The notes below the pieces were generated by a model. The model saw only the letters and a program-made list of their open reading frames with translations, was not told where the DNA came from and made no database searches. This document shows positions 1-9,511 of a stretch of DNA of 64,000 nucleotides, in pieces. The stretch is from Collimonas humicola. GTDB taxonomy: Bacteria; Pseudomonadota; Gammaproteobacteria; Burkholderiales; Burkholderiaceae_D. The stretch spans positions 104,251 to 168,250 of the forward strand of contig NZ_JAGQEE010000009.1 in assembly GCF_018304945.1 (NCBI RefSeq), read 5' to 3'. Numbering within the stretch: the first letter of the stretch is position 1; each line of letters starts with the position of its first letter. The position numbers and the translations under genes were made by a program.

Positions 1-800
1 CGGGCCAGGGTGCGGATCGATATGGTGCCGAAACGCAGATGCACCGAGAGATAGGATGGTCCTTTGACCGCGGGGAAATTGCGGGCGTCTTCGTATCGGC
101 CGATACGCTGCAGGAAGTCTTCCAGCAGACTGGCTGCGCCGGACATGCCAGGTGTGATTTTCAAGGCGTGCAGATTGGTTTCCTGGAAGCCGAGTTCGGC
201 CAGGCCGGGGATCATGCCATGCTCCGGCGCGGGCGACGCCAGCCGCGCCGCGTACTTTTCGATCGGGTAGGGCTTCAGGAAAAAAGGTCCATCTGCCGCA
301 GCCAATCTTTTCATCCAGGCGTTCTTGTAAGGCGTGAATACTGAAAACGGCCGTCCTGACAGGGTAAGGATTTCGTCTTGTTCAAAAATCACCTGGTCCT
401 TGAAGCTGTGCCAACTGCGGCCGGCAGCGGCCAGGATGCTTGCGATCTTGGCATCGCGTTGCCGAGCCTGCGGTTCGTAATCGTGGTTGCTGAACACGGC
501 ATCGACGCCAAGTTGGGCAGCCAGCGCCGGGACCTCATCGGCAGCGGCGCCGTGGCGCACGATCAGGCTGCCGCCCAGCTTGCGCAGTTCCCGATCCAGT
601 TCGACGATGCTGTCGCGGATGAATTCGACGCGGCGGTCAGCCGTCAGGCCGGCATCCAGCAAAGGCTGCAGGATGTCGGTGTCGAAGACGAACGCGCAGA
701 ACACGGCCCTGCTGGTTTTTAAGGCGTGATGCAGGGCGGCGTGGTCGAATACGCGCAAGTCGCGGCGAAACCAGACCAGGGATTTTTCAAACTGGGGCAT
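1..800 (-). CDS. phrB: Deoxyribodipyrimidine photolyase, N-terminal part (runs off window)
   Basis: Reading the minus strand from an ATG at 800 gives about 266 codons with no stop up to the window edge. The N-terminus reads MPQFEKSLVWFRRDLRVFD, the classic photolyase/cryptochrome start. It is followed by the alpha/beta antenna-domain pattern (VFDTDILQPLL, FFLKPYPIEKY) and then LSVHLRFGTIS at the start of the FAD-binding helical domain. Class I CPD photolyases use blue light and FADH- to split cyclobutane pyrimidine dimers. The C-terminal FAD-binding half lies outside the window. The gene is divergent from yqgE, 122 bp away. Identity as a photolyase is near certain; separating it from a cryptochrome or 6-4 enzyme needs the missing half. 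Confidence 0.9.
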   Translation of the reverse strand, partial: MPQFEKSLVWFRRDLRVFDHAALHHALKTSRAVFCAFVFDTDILQPLLDAGLTADRRVEFIRDSIVELDRELRKLGGSLIVRHGAAADEVPALAAQLGVDAVFSNHDYEPQARQRDAKIASILAAAGRSWHSFKDQVIFEQDEILTLSGRPFSVFTPYKNAWMKRLAAADGPFFLKPYPIEKYAARLASPAPEHGMIPGLAELGFQETNLHALKITPGMSGAASLLEDFLQRIGRYEDARNFPAVKGPSYLSVHLRFGTISIRTLA

Positions 801-922
801 GGAGGCGGTCTATATAAAAATCGCGTGAGGTAGCGCCGAGGCGGGCTTGCGAGCGACTTTACCCGAGAAGCAACAGTATGCAAAGCGGCTTGCGCCGGTT
901 TAAAACTGATAAAATGCGGCCC

Positions 923-1579
923 ATGGCCAAGCTAGATACAACTCCGGACGATTCTCCCGCGCGCAAGAGCGCTGCGAAGGCATCGGGCGACCCGGATTCT
1001 CCCTCTTTGAATCTGACAAATCATTTCCTTATTGCAATGCCCTCCATGCTGGATCCGGTTTTTGGCGGAACCGTGGTGTATTTATGTGAGCATAATGCCA
1101 ACGGCGCCCTCGGCGTGGTGATCAATAAACCTACCGATATGACCATGCAGCTGCTGTTCGAGCGCATTGACCTGAAGCTGGAAATCAATCCGGAACTGGG
1201 CTTTGACGATCCAATCGGCGAGCGGCCGGTGATGTTCGGCGGCCCGGTCCAGGTTGAGCGCGGTTTTGTGCTGCATACGCCGGGCAAGAGCTATTCATCG
1301 ACGCTGAAAGTGACGGAACAGATCGCCATGACGACCTCCAAGGATGTGCTGGAAGAGGTTGCCCAAGGTGGCGGACCGCAGCGAATCCTGGTCAGCCTGG
1401 GGTGTTCGGGCTGGAGCGCGGGCCAGCTGGAAAGTGAAATCGTGCATAACGGCTGGCTGACGGTGGCTGCTGATCCTGCGATCATTTTCGACCTGCCGGT
1501 CGCCGAGCGTTTTGCCGCCGCTGTCAATCTGCTCGGTATTTCTCCGTATATGCTGACGTCGGAATCCGGGCGTGCGTGA
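923..1579 (+). CDS. yqgE: YqgE/AlgH family protein (UPF0301, DUF179)
   Basis: The conserved core begins LTNHFLIAMPSMLDP and continues with FGGTVVYLCEHN, GALGVVINKP and the late RILVSLGCSGWSAGQLE, all hallmarks of the YqgE/AlgH family. The molecular function of the family is not settled. The ATG at 923 gives 218 residues with a 35-40 residue polar leader before the core; an upstream in-frame ATG at 878 would add 15 residues, and the usual family length of about 190 argues for the shorter form. It lies 30 bp upstream of ruvX, a pairing seen across proteobacteria, and probably heads the ruvX-pyrR-pyrB transcription unit. Confidence 0.9.
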   Translation: MAKLDTTPDDSPARKSAAKASGDPDSPSLNLTNHFLIAMPSMLDPVFGGTVVYLCEHNANGALGVVINKPTDMTMQLLFERIDLKLEINPELGFDDPIGERPVMFGGPVQVERGFVLHTPGKSYSSTLKVTEQIAMTTSKDVLEEVAQGGGPQRILVSLGCSGWSAGQLESEIVHNGWLTVAADPAIIFDLPVAERFAAAVNLLGISPYMLTSESGRA

Positions 1580-1609
1580 GTTGAACGGCAATATGCGCGG
1601 GAGCCTGGC

Positions 1610-2008
1610 ATGAGCGGTTTGACAGGCACGGTGCTTGGTTTCGATTTCGGCCTGAAGCGCATCGGCGTGGCTGTCGGCAATACTCTGTTGAAGCAGGCGC
1701 AGCCCTTGCAAGTCATCAGCGCTGCGACCAATGACGGCAAGTTCGCCGAAATCGCGCTGCTGATCAAGGAGTGGCAACCGGTGCTGTGCGTGGTCGGCTT
1801 GCCGCTGCATCCGGATGGCGCAGAGCATGAAATGAGCGTGCGCTGCCAGCGCTTTGCCAATCAGCTGCACGGCCGCTATGCAGTCGCCACGGTGCTGGTG
1901 GATGAGCGTTACTCGTCGGCGGTGATCAAGCAGCAGCGCGGAGAAGTGATCGACGACCAGGCCGCCGCGATTATCTTGCAGCAGTATTTTGACGATTTAT
2001 CTGAATGA
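1610..2008 (+). CDS. ruvX: Holliday junction resolvase-like protein RuvX/YqgF
   Basis: This 132-residue protein has the RNase H-fold signature: GFDFGLKRIGVAVG near the N-terminus with the first catalytic Asp, VVGLPLHPDG in the middle, and VLVDERYSS and VIDDQAA at the C-terminus with further acidic residues. The YqgF family acts on nucleic acids and is linked to 16S pre-rRNA 5'-end processing; a Holliday-junction role was proposed from structure and from work in other bacteria. The length is typical. It sits between yqgE and pyrR, 28 bp before the pyrR start, in an arrangement common in Burkholderiales. Confidence 0.92.
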   Translation: MSGLTGTVLGFDFGLKRIGVAVGNTLLKQAQPLQVISAATNDGKFAEIALLIKEWQPVLCVVGLPLHPDGAEHEMSVRCQRFANQLHGRYAVATVLVDERYSSAVIKQQRGEVIDDQAAAIILQQYFDDLSE

Positions 2009-2036
2009 TCCTGTTCGATTTTGTGATGAAGACGCA

Positions 2037-2558
2037 ATGACTACTATCACCCCCCAATTCGATGCCGAAGCGCTGTACCTGGTGCTTGAGGCAAAAGTAA
2101 AAGCCGCGCTGGCGCAGACCGACAATGTGGCGGTCATCGGCATCTATTCCGGCGGCGCCTGGATTGCCGAACGCCTGGTGGCGGCCTTGCACCTGAATCC
2201 GGCGCAGCGGCTCGGCTTTATCGACGTCTCCTTCTATCGCGACGATTTTTCCGAAAAAGGCTTGCGCACCGATATCAAGCCGACCCAGATTCCATTCGAT
2301 GTCAACGGCGCCACCATCCTGCTGGTGGACGACGTGCTCTACACCGGCCGCACCACGCGCGCCGCCATCAACGAGCTGTTCGACTACGGCCGCCCGGCAA
2401 AGATCATGCTGGCGGCGCTGATCGACCGCGGCGAGCGCGATTTGCCGGTGGCGGCGGATTTTGTCGCCGATGCAGTCACCTTGCAGCCTGGCCAGTCCCT
2501 ACAACTTCAACGCGCCGACGACGGCAGCTTCACTTTAGACATCCAACCCAATGCTTAA
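2037..2558 (+). CDS. pyrR: Bifunctional pyr operon regulator / uracil phosphoribosyltransferase PyrR
   Basis: The protein has a type I phosphoribosyltransferase fold with the PRPP-binding loop [17 protein letters not shown] and an N-terminal [13 protein letters not shown] segment. The ATG at 2037 gives 173 residues, the family's normal size; an upstream in-frame start would only add a non-conserved extension. PyrR proteins convert uracil and PRPP to UMP, and in Firmicutes they bind pyr leader RNA. In betaproteobacteria a regulatory role is plausible but not proven. The gene overlaps pyrB by 8 bases, implying translational coupling with aspartate transcarbamoylase. Confidence 0.92.
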   Translation: MTTITPQFDAEALYLVLEAKVKAALAQTDNVAVIGIYSGGAWIAERLVAALHLNPAQRLGFIDVSFYRDDFSEKGLRTDIKPTQIPFDVNGATILLVDDVLYTGRTTRAAINELFDYGRPAKIMLAALIDRGERDLPVAADFVADAVTLQPGQSLQLQRADDGSFTLDIQPNA

Positions 2559-3510
2559 TCCTCAACTCAATAAAAACGGCGAACTGCAGCATCTGCTGAC
2601 GATCGAGGGCCTGCCGACTTCTGTTGTCACGCACATCCTGGATACGGCTTCCTCCTTTGTCGGTGTCAGCGACCGCGATGTCAAGAAAGTGCCGCTGATG
2701 CGCGGCAAAAGCGTGTTCAACTTGTTCTTTGAAAATTCGACCCGCACCCGCACCACGTTTGAGATTGCTTCCAAACGCTTGTCGGCCGACGTCATCAACC
2801 TGAACATCTCCGCCTCCAGCGCCAGCAAGGGCGAATCGCTGCTGGACACCATCGACAACCTGTCGGCCATGCACGCCGACATGTTCGTGGTGCGCCACTC
2901 GCAATCCGGCGCACCCTACCTGATCGCCAAGCACCTGACCGATACCAAGCAGCACCACGTACACGTGGTCAATGCCGGCGACGGCCGCCACGCCCATCCG
3001 ACTCAGGGCTTGCTGGACATGTACACCATCCGTCACTACAAGAAGGATTTCAGCAACCTGACGGTGGCGATTGTCGGCGACATCCTGCACAGCCGGGTGG
3101 CGCGTTCCGACATCCACGGCCTGACTACGCTGGGCGTGCCGGAAGTGCGCGCCATCGGACCGCGGACCTTGCTGCCGAGCGGCCTGGAGCAAATGGGCGT
3201 GCGGGTATTCACCGACATGAATGAAGGCCTGAAAGGCGTCGACGTCATCATCATGCTGCGCTTGCAGAATGAACGCATGAGCGGCGCGCTGCTGCCGTCA
3301 GCACAGGAGTTTTTCAAGAGCTACGGCCTGACCCCGGAACGGCTGGCGCTGGCCAAGCCGGATGCGATCGTGATGCATCCGGGGCCGATGAACCGCGGTG
3401 TCGAGATCGACTCGGCAGTGGCCGACGGCGCGCAAGCGGTGATCCTGCCGCAGGTGACTTTTGGCATTGCGGTGCGGATGGCGGTCATGAGCATTTTGGC
3501 TGGGAATTAA
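2551..3510 (+). CDS. pyrB: Aspartate carbamoyltransferase catalytic subunit
   Basis: The 319-residue product carries the carbamoyl-phosphate loop [11 protein letters not shown], the active-site HPTQGLLD segment, the aspartate-domain MRLQNERM and the C-terminal [11 protein letters not shown]. It condenses carbamoyl phosphate and L-aspartate in the committed step of de novo pyrimidine synthesis. The start overlaps the end of pyrR by 8 bases. No pyrI regulatory chain follows; instead a dihydroorotase-like gene lies about 180 bp downstream, as in bacteria whose ATCase is a PyrB-PyrC' dodecamer. All expected substrate-binding motifs appear intact. Confidence 0.97.
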   Translation: MLNPQLNKNGELQHLLTIEGLPTSVVTHILDTASSFVGVSDRDVKKVPLMRGKSVFNLFFENSTRTRTTFEIASKRLSADVINLNISASSASKGESLLDTIDNLSAMHADMFVVRHSQSGAPYLIAKHLTDTKQHHVHVVNAGDGRHAHPTQGLLDMYTIRHYKKDFSNLTVAIVGDILHSRVARSDIHGLTTLGVPEVRAIGPRTLLPSGLEQMGVRVFTDMNEGLKGVDVIIMLRLQNERMSGALLPSAQEFFKSYGLTPERLALAKPDAIVMHPGPMNRGVEIDSAVADGAQAVILPQVTFGIAVRMAVMSILAGN

Positions 3511-3535
3511 AATAGGCCGTTATAAACCACGTCGC

Positions 3536-3602
3536 GTCATTCCCGCGAAGGCGGGAATCCATTTTACTCAGCAAGTTGGAGCCCAGCGTTCGCGGGGATG
3601 AC
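3536..3602. repeat. REP-like intergenic palindromic repeat
   Basis: In the 180-bp pyrB-pyrC' gap, GTCATTCCCGCGAAGGCGGG opens and GCGTTCGCGGGGATGAC closes a 67-bp segment. The flanks are imperfect inverted copies of a GTCATTCCCGCG word that also contain small GCG hairpins. Such GTCATTCCCGCG elements are common dispersed intergenic repeats in proteobacterial genomes. It could fold in the pyrB-pyrC' transcript. Only one copy was noticed in the window. Confidence 0.65.
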
Positions 3603-3690
3603 AGCGTTTCTGGGGATCGCGCTCAAGGTGTCGCTGGTTTACGTGTTTTTATCCAGATAATTATTTATTGAATCGCCATAACATTTACAG

Positions 3691-4980
3691 ATGAAACTTC
3701 ACATCAAAAACGGCCGTCTGATCGACCCCGCAAACAATATCGATGCACAGCAAGATCTGTTTATTGCCGCCGGCAAGATAGTCGGCATCGGCAACGCTCC
3801 TGCCGATTTCACCGCCAACAAAACCATCGACGCCAGCGGCCTGGTGGTGACGCCCGGCCTGGTGGACCTGAGCGCGCGCCTGCGCGAGCCGGGCTATGAG
3901 TACAAGGCGACGCTGGAATCGGAAATGCAGGCAGCGATGCAGGGCGGCGTCACCAGCCTGGTCTGTCCGCCGGATACCGATCCGGTGCTGGATGAACCGG
4001 GCCTGGTGGAAATGCTGAAGCACCGCGCCAAGAGCCTGAACCAGGCGCATGTCTATCCGCTCGGCGCGCTGACTGTCGGGCTGAAGGGGCAGGAACTGAC
4101 CGAGATGGCCGAGCTGACCGACGCCGGCTGCATCGGCTTCGCCCAGGCCGAAGAGCCGGTACTGGATACCACGGTGCTGCTGCGCGCGCTGCAATATGCG
4201 CGCACCTTTTCGTACACCGTCTGGCTGCGTCCGCAAGATCCTTACCTCGGCGCCGGCGGCATCGCCCACAGCGGCCCGATTGCGTCGCGGCTCGGCCTGT
4301 CCGGCGTGCCGACCATGGCCGAAACCATACGGCTGCAGACCATTTTCGAGCTGGTCCGCTCCACCGGCGCACGTGTGCACCTGTGCCGGATTTCTTCCGC
4401 CGAAGGCTTGGAACTGATACGCAATGCCAAGAAAGAAGGCCTGCCGATCAGCTGCGACGTCGGCGCCCACCACATCCATATGACGGATGTCGACATCGGC
4501 TTTTTCGATTCCAATGCGCGCATGACGCCGCCGTTCCGTTCGCAGCGTGACCGCGATGCGATCCGCCAGGCGCTGCTGGACGGCACCATCGATGCCATCT
4601 GCTCGGATCACACGCCAGTCGACGACGATGAGAAACTGCTGCCGTTTGGCGAAGCGACGCCCGGCGCCACTGGGTTGGAACTGCTGCTGTCGCTGGCCTT
4701 GAAATGGGCCGAGGAATGCGTCGACGCAGCACCGCAGCGCCTCACCCGTGCGCTGGCAAAAATCACCACTGACGCTGCGCGCGTGGCTGGCTTGCCGGCC
4801 GGCCAACTGGCCGTCGGCAGCGTCGCCGATATCTGCCTGTTCGATCCGGCGGTGCGCTGGACCGTCGCCGCCAAAGAACTGGCCAGCCAGGGCAAGCACA
4901 CGCCATTCCTCGGGTATGAACTCAGTGGACGCGTCAAGACCACGATCGTGGCCGGACACATCACGTTCGAACGCGTATGA
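3691..4980 (+). CDS. pyrX: Dihydroorotase-like protein PyrC' (PyrX), probably non-catalytic
   Basis: The 429-residue amidohydrolase-fold protein resembles class I dihydroorotase throughout (VVTPGLVDL, RLREPGYEYK, ISCDVGAHHIH, ICSDHTPVDDDEK). The strand-1 metal motif, normally DxHxHLREPG, reads DLSARLREPG here, so both zinc-binding histidines are gone. In Pseudomonas and relatives such PyrC' proteins have no dihydroorotase activity but are needed to assemble the active PyrB dodecamer. Position just downstream of pyrB fits that role. It overlaps plsC by 4 bases (ATGA). A separate active PyrC should exist elsewhere in the genome. Automated annotation would probably call it dihydroorotase. Confidence 0.9.
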   Translation: MKLHIKNGRLIDPANNIDAQQDLFIAAGKIVGIGNAPADFTANKTIDASGLVVTPGLVDLSARLREPGYEYKATLESEMQAAMQGGVTSLVCPPDTDPVLDEPGLVEMLKHRAKSLNQAHVYPLGALTVGLKGQELTEMAELTDAGCIGFAQAEEPVLDTTVLLRALQYARTFSYTVWLRPQDPYLGAGGIAHSGPIASRLGLSGVPTMAETIRLQTIFELVRSTGARVHLCRISSAEGLELIRNAKKEGLPISCDVGAHHIHMTDVDIGFFDSNARMTPPFRSQRDRDAIRQALLDGTIDAICSDHTPVDDDEKLLPFGEATPGATGLELLLSLALKWAEECVDAAPQRLTRALAKITTDAARVAGLPAGQLAVGSVADICLFDPAVRWTVAAKELASQGKHTPFLGYELSGRVKTTIVAGHITFERV

Positions 4981-5747
4981 AGCGGCTGCAATTTGCCTGG
5001 CGCCTGACGCGCGTGCTGCTGCATCTGGTGATCGGCCTGTGGACCTGTGCGGTGGTGTTTCCGTTTGCCGATGCCACAGGCCGGCGCTGGCGCATCCGCC
5101 AATGGTCGGTCGAACTGCTGGCTATCTGCCGGGTAGAAGTCGCCTTGCGCAATCCTGGCGACAGTGTCGCCGCAGTGCGGGCGCTGATTGTCGCCAATCA
5201 CGTATCCTGGCTCGACATTTTCGTCATCAACTCGATCCAGACCTGCAGTTTCGTCGGCAAATCGGATATCCGCGACTGGCCGCTGCTTGGGTGGCTATGC
5301 GAGAAGGGTGGCACCATCTTTATCGCGCGCGGCAAGCAGCGCGACGTGCGGCGCATTTTCCAGGGGCTGGTCACGAGCATCCAGGCCGGCGAGCGTGTTG
5401 CTTTTTTCCCGGAAGGCACCACCGCAGCGCAAGGAGCATTGCTGCCGTTTCATGCCAACCTGTTTGAAGCCGCGCTGGATGCCAAGGTGCCGGTGCAGCC
5501 ATATGCGCTGCGCTACCTGGATGCGCAAGGAGCGCTGCATCCGGCGGCGGATTTTATCGGCGACATGACTTTTGCGCAGAGCATGATCGCGATCTTGCAG
5601 GGCGAGCCGATGAAAGCCGAGCTGATCCAGCTGGCCCCGATCGAAACCGCAGGCGTACACCGGCGGCAGCTGGCCGCTACTGCGCAAGCCTTGATTGCCG
5701 ATGCATTGGAACAGCCTCAGGCCGAGCGGGTCAGCGCTGCGGCATGA
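4977..5747 (+). CDS. plsC: 1-acyl-sn-glycerol-3-phosphate acyltransferase
   Basis: The 256-residue protein shows the acyltransferase HX4D motif in NHVSWLDIFV and the downstream FFPEGTTAA substrate-binding block, plus an N-terminal hydrophobic segment (VLLHLVIGLWTCAVVFPF) that probably anchors it to the inner membrane. It acylates lysophosphatidic acid to phosphatidic acid in phospholipid synthesis. It starts within the stop of the dihydroorotase-like gene (ATGA overlap), so the two are probably co-translated. Some family members act on ornithine lipids, but PlsC is the simplest reading. It converges on apaH 14 bp downstream. Confidence 0.88.
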   Translation: MKRLQFAWRLTRVLLHLVIGLWTCAVVFPFADATGRRWRIRQWSVELLAICRVEVALRNPGDSVAAVRALIVANHVSWLDIFVINSIQTCSFVGKSDIRDWPLLGWLCEKGGTIFIARGKQRDVRRIFQGLVTSIQAGERVAFFPEGTTAAQGALLPFHANLFEAALDAKVPVQPYALRYLDAQGALHPAADFIGDMTFAQSMIAILQGEPMKAELIQLAPIETAGVHRRQLAATAQALIADALEQPQAERVSAAA

Positions 5748-5760
5748 TGCCATTTCCGCT

Positions 5761-6600
5761 TCAGGGCTGACCGGGCCGTTGCGCTTGCGGGCAGCTCACT
5801 TGCAGCAGCGCCCGGTCGGCCAGGCGCACGGCAGTCAGTTTGCCGCCCCAGACGCAGCCGGTATCGAGCCCGATCAGATTGGGCCTTTGTATCAATCCCA
5901 GCGTCGACCAGTGTCCGAACACCACGGTGACGTCCTCCGTCTGGCGCCGCGGCGCATCGAACCACGGCAGGTAGCCGGGCAGGGAAATTCCAGTGCTTTC
6001 CTTCGCCGCCAGTTCCATCGTTCCGTCTTTGTCGCAAAAGCGCAGGCGTGTCAGGGCGTTGACGATGCAACGCAGGCGTTCGTTGCCTTTGAGTTCATCG
6101 TTCCAGTGCAAGGGATGATTGCCGTACATCTCGCGCAAGAAGCCTATCCAGTCAGGTCCTTGCAGCACGTCGCCTACTTCTTGGGCCAATGCCAACGTTT
6201 TCGTCGCCGACCATTGCGGCAGCACGCCGGCGTGTACGAATAAATGATCTTGCTGGTATAGGGCCAGAGGCTGGCGTCTTAGCCAATCAAGCAACTCTTC
6301 CCGGTCAGGTGCATTCAGGATTTCATCCAAGGTATCGCTGCGATGGAGTTTGCGGATGCCATGGGCGGCGGCCAGCAGATGCAGGTCGTGGTTGCCAAGC
6401 ACGGCCTGCGCGCGTTCGCCCAGGGAGCGTATCAGGCGCAGCGTTTGTAGAGACTGCGGGCCGCGATTGACCAGGTCGCCGGCAAAAATGAATGTGGCGC
6501 CAGGGGTTGCCGCCTCGATCTTGTCTATCAGGGTTATCAGGCTTTGGTAACAGCCTTGCAGGTCGCCGATGGCGTATGTCAAAGGACTAACGATTGGCAT
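5761..6600 (-). CDS. apaH: Symmetrical diadenosine tetraphosphatase (Ap4A hydrolase)
   Basis: The 279-residue protein carries the calcineurin-type metallophosphatase motifs in order: [25 protein letters not shown] and, near the C-terminus, [17 protein letters not shown]. ApaH cleaves Ap4A symmetrically to two ADP and can decap NpnN-capped RNA. The start [16 protein letters not shown] fits the family, and the length is as expected. It is convergent with plsC and divergent from the O-antigen cluster, so it marks the left boundary of the polysaccharide region. Confidence 0.95.
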   Translation of the reverse strand: MPIVSPLTYAIGDLQGCYQSLITLIDKIEAATPGATFIFAGDLVNRGPQSLQTLRLIRSLGERAQAVLGNHDLHLLAAAHGIRKLHRSDTLDEILNAPDREELLDWLRRQPLALYQQDHLFVHAGVLPQWSATKTLALAQEVGDVLQGPDWIGFLREMYGNHPLHWNDELKGNERLRCIVNALTRLRFCDKDGTMELAAKESTGISLPGYLPWFDAPRRQTEDVTVVFGHWSTLGLIQRPNLIGLDTGCVWGGKLTAVRLADRALLQVSCPQAQRPGQP

Positions 6601-6983
6601 AAATGGAAGTATGAATTGGCGGGTTGACGGTTGCCATTGTAGATCGGTAGCAGGTTTCAGCGCAGAGATAGATGTTTTGAAGGTTTTCCGGCCACACGGG
6701 GGTTATGTAATTGAGATAAGTTGATTTTTGGCACTTTCCGTCGCAAAGGTGGTCCTAATTGCCCATCGCGATCATTTCCAGTTATTTAGATAGAAAATAC
6801 TTGCATGAATGCATAGAAATTGCACCGACTTTTCGGCCGAACTAATCCGAAATGTGCTGCAAAGGTCGGATTTCTACGGATAATGGGGGATAATCTCGAA
6901 CTGTTCAGATATTTTTATATTGCAAAAATATAATCAATATAAAATATCGCTTTTAATTTTTGCACTGCATTTAGGATGACCTC
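6601..6983 (+). promoter_or_regulatory. AT-rich intergenic region upstream of the O-antigen cluster
   Basis: These 383 bases separate the divergent apaH and rfb genes and hold no convincing gene. Base composition falls sharply from about 6700 onward, with A/T runs at 6910-6960 just before rfbB. It must contain the promoters of both flanking units, but no clean -35/-10 pair stands out. No JUMPstart/ops (GGCGGTAG) element was found. The AT-rich tract would be a natural target for an H-NS-type protein such as the one encoded at 18699. Confidence 0.4.
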
Positions 6984-8963
6984 ATGATTTTTATCACTGG
7001 AGGAGCCGGCTTTATCGGTTCCAATTTCGTACTGGACTGGCTGGCGCAGAATGACGAGCCAGTGATCAATTTCGATAAGCTGACTTACGCTGGAAATATC
7101 AATAATCTGGTGAGTTTGCGTCAGGATCCGCGCCATATCTTTGTACAAGGAGATATTGGCGATACGGCTCAGGTGGCTGCTTTGCTAGCCAAGCATAAGC
7201 CGCGCGCAATTGTGCATTTTGCGGCGGAAAGCCACGTTGATCGCTCCATCCATGGACCAGCCGCTTTTGTGGAGACTAATGTCAACGGCACCTTCGGCTT
7301 GCTTGAAGCAACGCGCGCATACTGGGGGGCTCTGCCGGAAGCTGAGAAAGCAGCCTTTCGTTTTCTGCACGTTTCAACCGACGAAGTGTACGGCACCCTG
7401 GGTCCGGATGATGCGCCGTTTACCGAAACGACTCAGTACGCGCCTAATAGCCCTTATTCTGCATCGAAGGCTGCATCGGATCATCTGGTCCGCTCCTATC
7501 ATCATACTTACGGCCTGCCTACGCTGACCACCAATTGTTCCAACAATTACGGCTCCTACCATTTTCCCGAAAAGCTGATTCCTTTGATCATCACCAATGC
7601 GCGCGCCGGCAAAGCACTACCTATTTATGGCGATGGACAACAGGTGCGCGACTGGCTCTACGTGAGCGATCATTGCGCGGCGATTCGCCGGGTGCTGGAG
7701 GCCGGCAAGCCGGGCGAGGTATATAACGTTGGCGGCTGGAATGAGAAGGCCAATCTGGAAGTGGTGCACACCTTGTGCGACATCCTGGACCAGTTGGACC
7801 CCAAGCCGGCTGGCAGTTATCGTGACCAGATAACTTATGTTACCGATCGTCCTGGCCATGACCGGCGTTACGCCATCGATGCGCGAAAGATTGAACGCGA
7901 ACTTGGCTGGAAGCCGCTCGAAACCTTCGATACGGGCATTCGCAAGACGGTCCGGTGGTATCTGGACAATCAGGAGTGGGTCAAAAATGTCCAGTCTGGC
8001 GATTATCTGAAGTGGGTTGAGCAAAATTACGAGCAGCGCCAGAGTTCGGTAGGGGGGTGTCCAATGAACGAGCCGATTTCGCAAAGCCGTAAAGGAATTA
8101 TTCTCGCTGGCGGTTCCGGCACACGTCTGTATCCAGTGACGATGGCGGTCTCCAAACAGCTGCTGCCAGTGTATGACAAGCCGATGATCTACTATCCGCT
8201 GACTACGCTGATGCTGGCAGGGATACGCGAGATTCTGATCATTTCGACGCCGCAGGACACGCCGCGTTTCAAAGAGTTGCTGGGCGACGGACGGCAATGG
8301 GGAATCGAACTCAGCTATGCTGTGCAGCCGACGCCGGATGGTTTGGCACAGGCGTTCATTATCGGCCGTGAATTCGTCGGCGACTCGCCATCCGCCTTAA
8401 TTTTGGGCGACAACATTTATTATGGCCACGATTTCGAGAGTCAGTTGCGTGCAGCATCTGCACGCACTGAGGGCTCTACAGTCTTTGCCTACCATGTTCA
8501 TGATCCGGAACGCTATGGCGTGGTTGAGTTTGACGATCAGCGGCGCGCGGTGAGCATCGAAGAAAAGCCTGCCCAGCCTAAATCTCACTACGCGGTTACC
8601 GGACTCTATTTCTACGACAACGAAGTGTGCGATATCGCTGCCGGCATCAAGCCATCGCCGCGCGGCGAGCTTGAGATTACCGATGTCAATCGCGTCTACC
8701 TCGAGCAACATCGTCTGAACGTCGAGTTGATGGGGCGAGGCATGGCTTGGCTGGATACTGGTACGCATGAATCGTTACTGGAAGCGGGGCAATTTATTGC
8801 CACTATTGAAAATCGTCAAGGCCTGAAAATAGCCTGTCCGGAAGAGATTGCCTATCGCAAGGGATACATCGATGCTGAGAAACTAGAGCAATTGGCACAG
8901 CCGTTAAAGAAAAACGGATATGGCCAATATCTGCTGGGCTTATTAAAAGACAAGGTGTTTTAA
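6984..8963 (+). CDS. rfbBA: Fused dTDP-glucose 4,6-dehydratase / glucose-1-phosphate thymidylyltransferase
   Basis: One uninterrupted 659-codon frame encodes two enzymes normally made separately. Residues 1 to about 350 are RfbB: NAD loop [24 protein letters not shown] and catalytic YSASK. From residue 361 (an internal ATG at 8064) it is Rfb[12 protein letters not shown], the nucleotidyltransferase core and [11 protein letters not shown]. RfbA makes dTDP-glucose and RfbB converts it to dTDP-4-keto-6-deoxyglucose, so these are consecutive steps. The junction has a run of six G just before the internal ATG, which could act as its ribosome-binding site. RfbA could then also be made alone. A sequencing indel in the G run is the main alternative to a true fusion. 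Confidence 0.9.
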   Translation: MIFITGGAGFIGSNFVLDWLAQNDEPVINFDKLTYAGNINNLVSLRQDPRHIFVQGDIGDTAQVAALLAKHKPRAIVHFAAESHVDRSIHGPAAFVETNVNGTFGLLEATRAYWGALPEAEKAAFRFLHVSTDEVYGTLGPDDAPFTETTQYAPNSPYSASKAASDHLVRSYHHTYGLPTLTTNCSNNYGSYHFPEKLIPLIITNARAGKALPIYGDGQQVRDWLYVSDHCAAIRRVLEAGKPGEVYNVGGWNEKANLEVVHTLCDILDQLDPKPAGSYRDQITYVTDRPGHDRRYAIDARKIERELGWKPLETFDTGIRKTVRWYLDNQEWVKNVQSGDYLKWVEQNYEQRQSSVGGCPMNEPISQSRKGIILAGGSGTRLYPVTMAVSKQLLPVYDKPMIYYPLTTLMLAGIREILIISTPQDTPRFKELLGDGRQWGIELSYAVQPTPDGLAQAFIIGREFVGDSPSALILGDNIYYGHDFESQLRAASARTEGSTVFAYHVHDPERYGVVEFDDQRRAVSIEEKPAQPKSHYAVTGLYFYDNEVCDIAAGIKPSPRGELEITDVNRVYLEQHRLNVELMGRGMAWLDTGTHESLLEAGQFIATIENRQGLKIACPEEIAYRKGYIDAEKLEQLAQPLKKNGYGQYLLGLLKDKVF

Positions 8964-8965
8964 AT

Positions 8966-9511
8966 ATGCAAGTACAAACCACAAATATTCCTGAAGTATT
9001 GATTTTTGAACCAAAGGTTTTTGGTGATGATCGCGGCTTCTTCTACGAAAGTTTCAATGAACGCGGTTTTAATGAATTAACCGGTCTCAGCGTTAATTTT
9101 GTTCAAGACAATCATTCCAAATCCGCCAAAAATGTCTTGCGCGGACTGCATTACCAGATCCGTCAGCCGCAAGGCAAGCTGGTGCGCGTCGTCGCCGGCG
9201 AGGTATTTGACGTTGCGGTTGATGTGCGTAAGAGTTCACCCACTTTCGGGCATTGGGTCGGCGTGACGTTATCGGCGGAAAACAAGCGCCAGTTATGGAT
9301 TCCTGAAGGATTTGCACATGGTTTCGTGGTCACCAGCGAATCGGCTGAGTTCCTGTACAAGACTACGGACTACTGGGCGCCTGAATTCGAACGCAGCATT
9401 TTATGGAACGATCCTGCCATTGGCATTGACTGGCCGATTCAGGGAGCGCCGTTGTTATCAGGCAAGGACCAGATCGGGAAATTACTGGCTGACGCAGAGG
9501 TTTTTGCATGA
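8966..9511 (+). CDS. rfbC: dTDP-4-dehydrorhamnose 3,5-epimerase
   Basis: The 181-residue cupin carries FEPKVFGDDRGFFYESF, the catalytic His segment VLRGLHYQ, the FDVAVDVRKSSPTFG block and WIPEGFAHGF, all diagnostic for RmlC. It epimerises dTDP-4-keto-6-deoxyglucose at C3 and C5 in dTDP-L-rhamnose synthesis. It begins 2 bp after the rfbBA stop and overlaps rfbD by 4 bases (ATGA), so rfbBACD is a tight unit. Length and motifs are normal. Confidence 0.97.
   Translation: MQVQTTNIPEVLIFEPKVFGDDRGFFYESFNERGFNELTGLSVNFVQDNHSKSAKNVLRGLHYQIRQPQGKLVRVVAGEVFDVAVDVRKSSPTFGHWVGVTLSAENKRQLWIPEGFAHGFVVTSESAEFLYKTTDYWAPEFERSILWNDPAIGIDWPIQGAPLLSGKDQIGKLLADAEVFA

Noticed and set aside
3685..4959. 424-codon minus-strand frame opposite the dihydroorotase-like gene
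   Set aside because: Shadow of the real gene with low-complexity composition and no family features.
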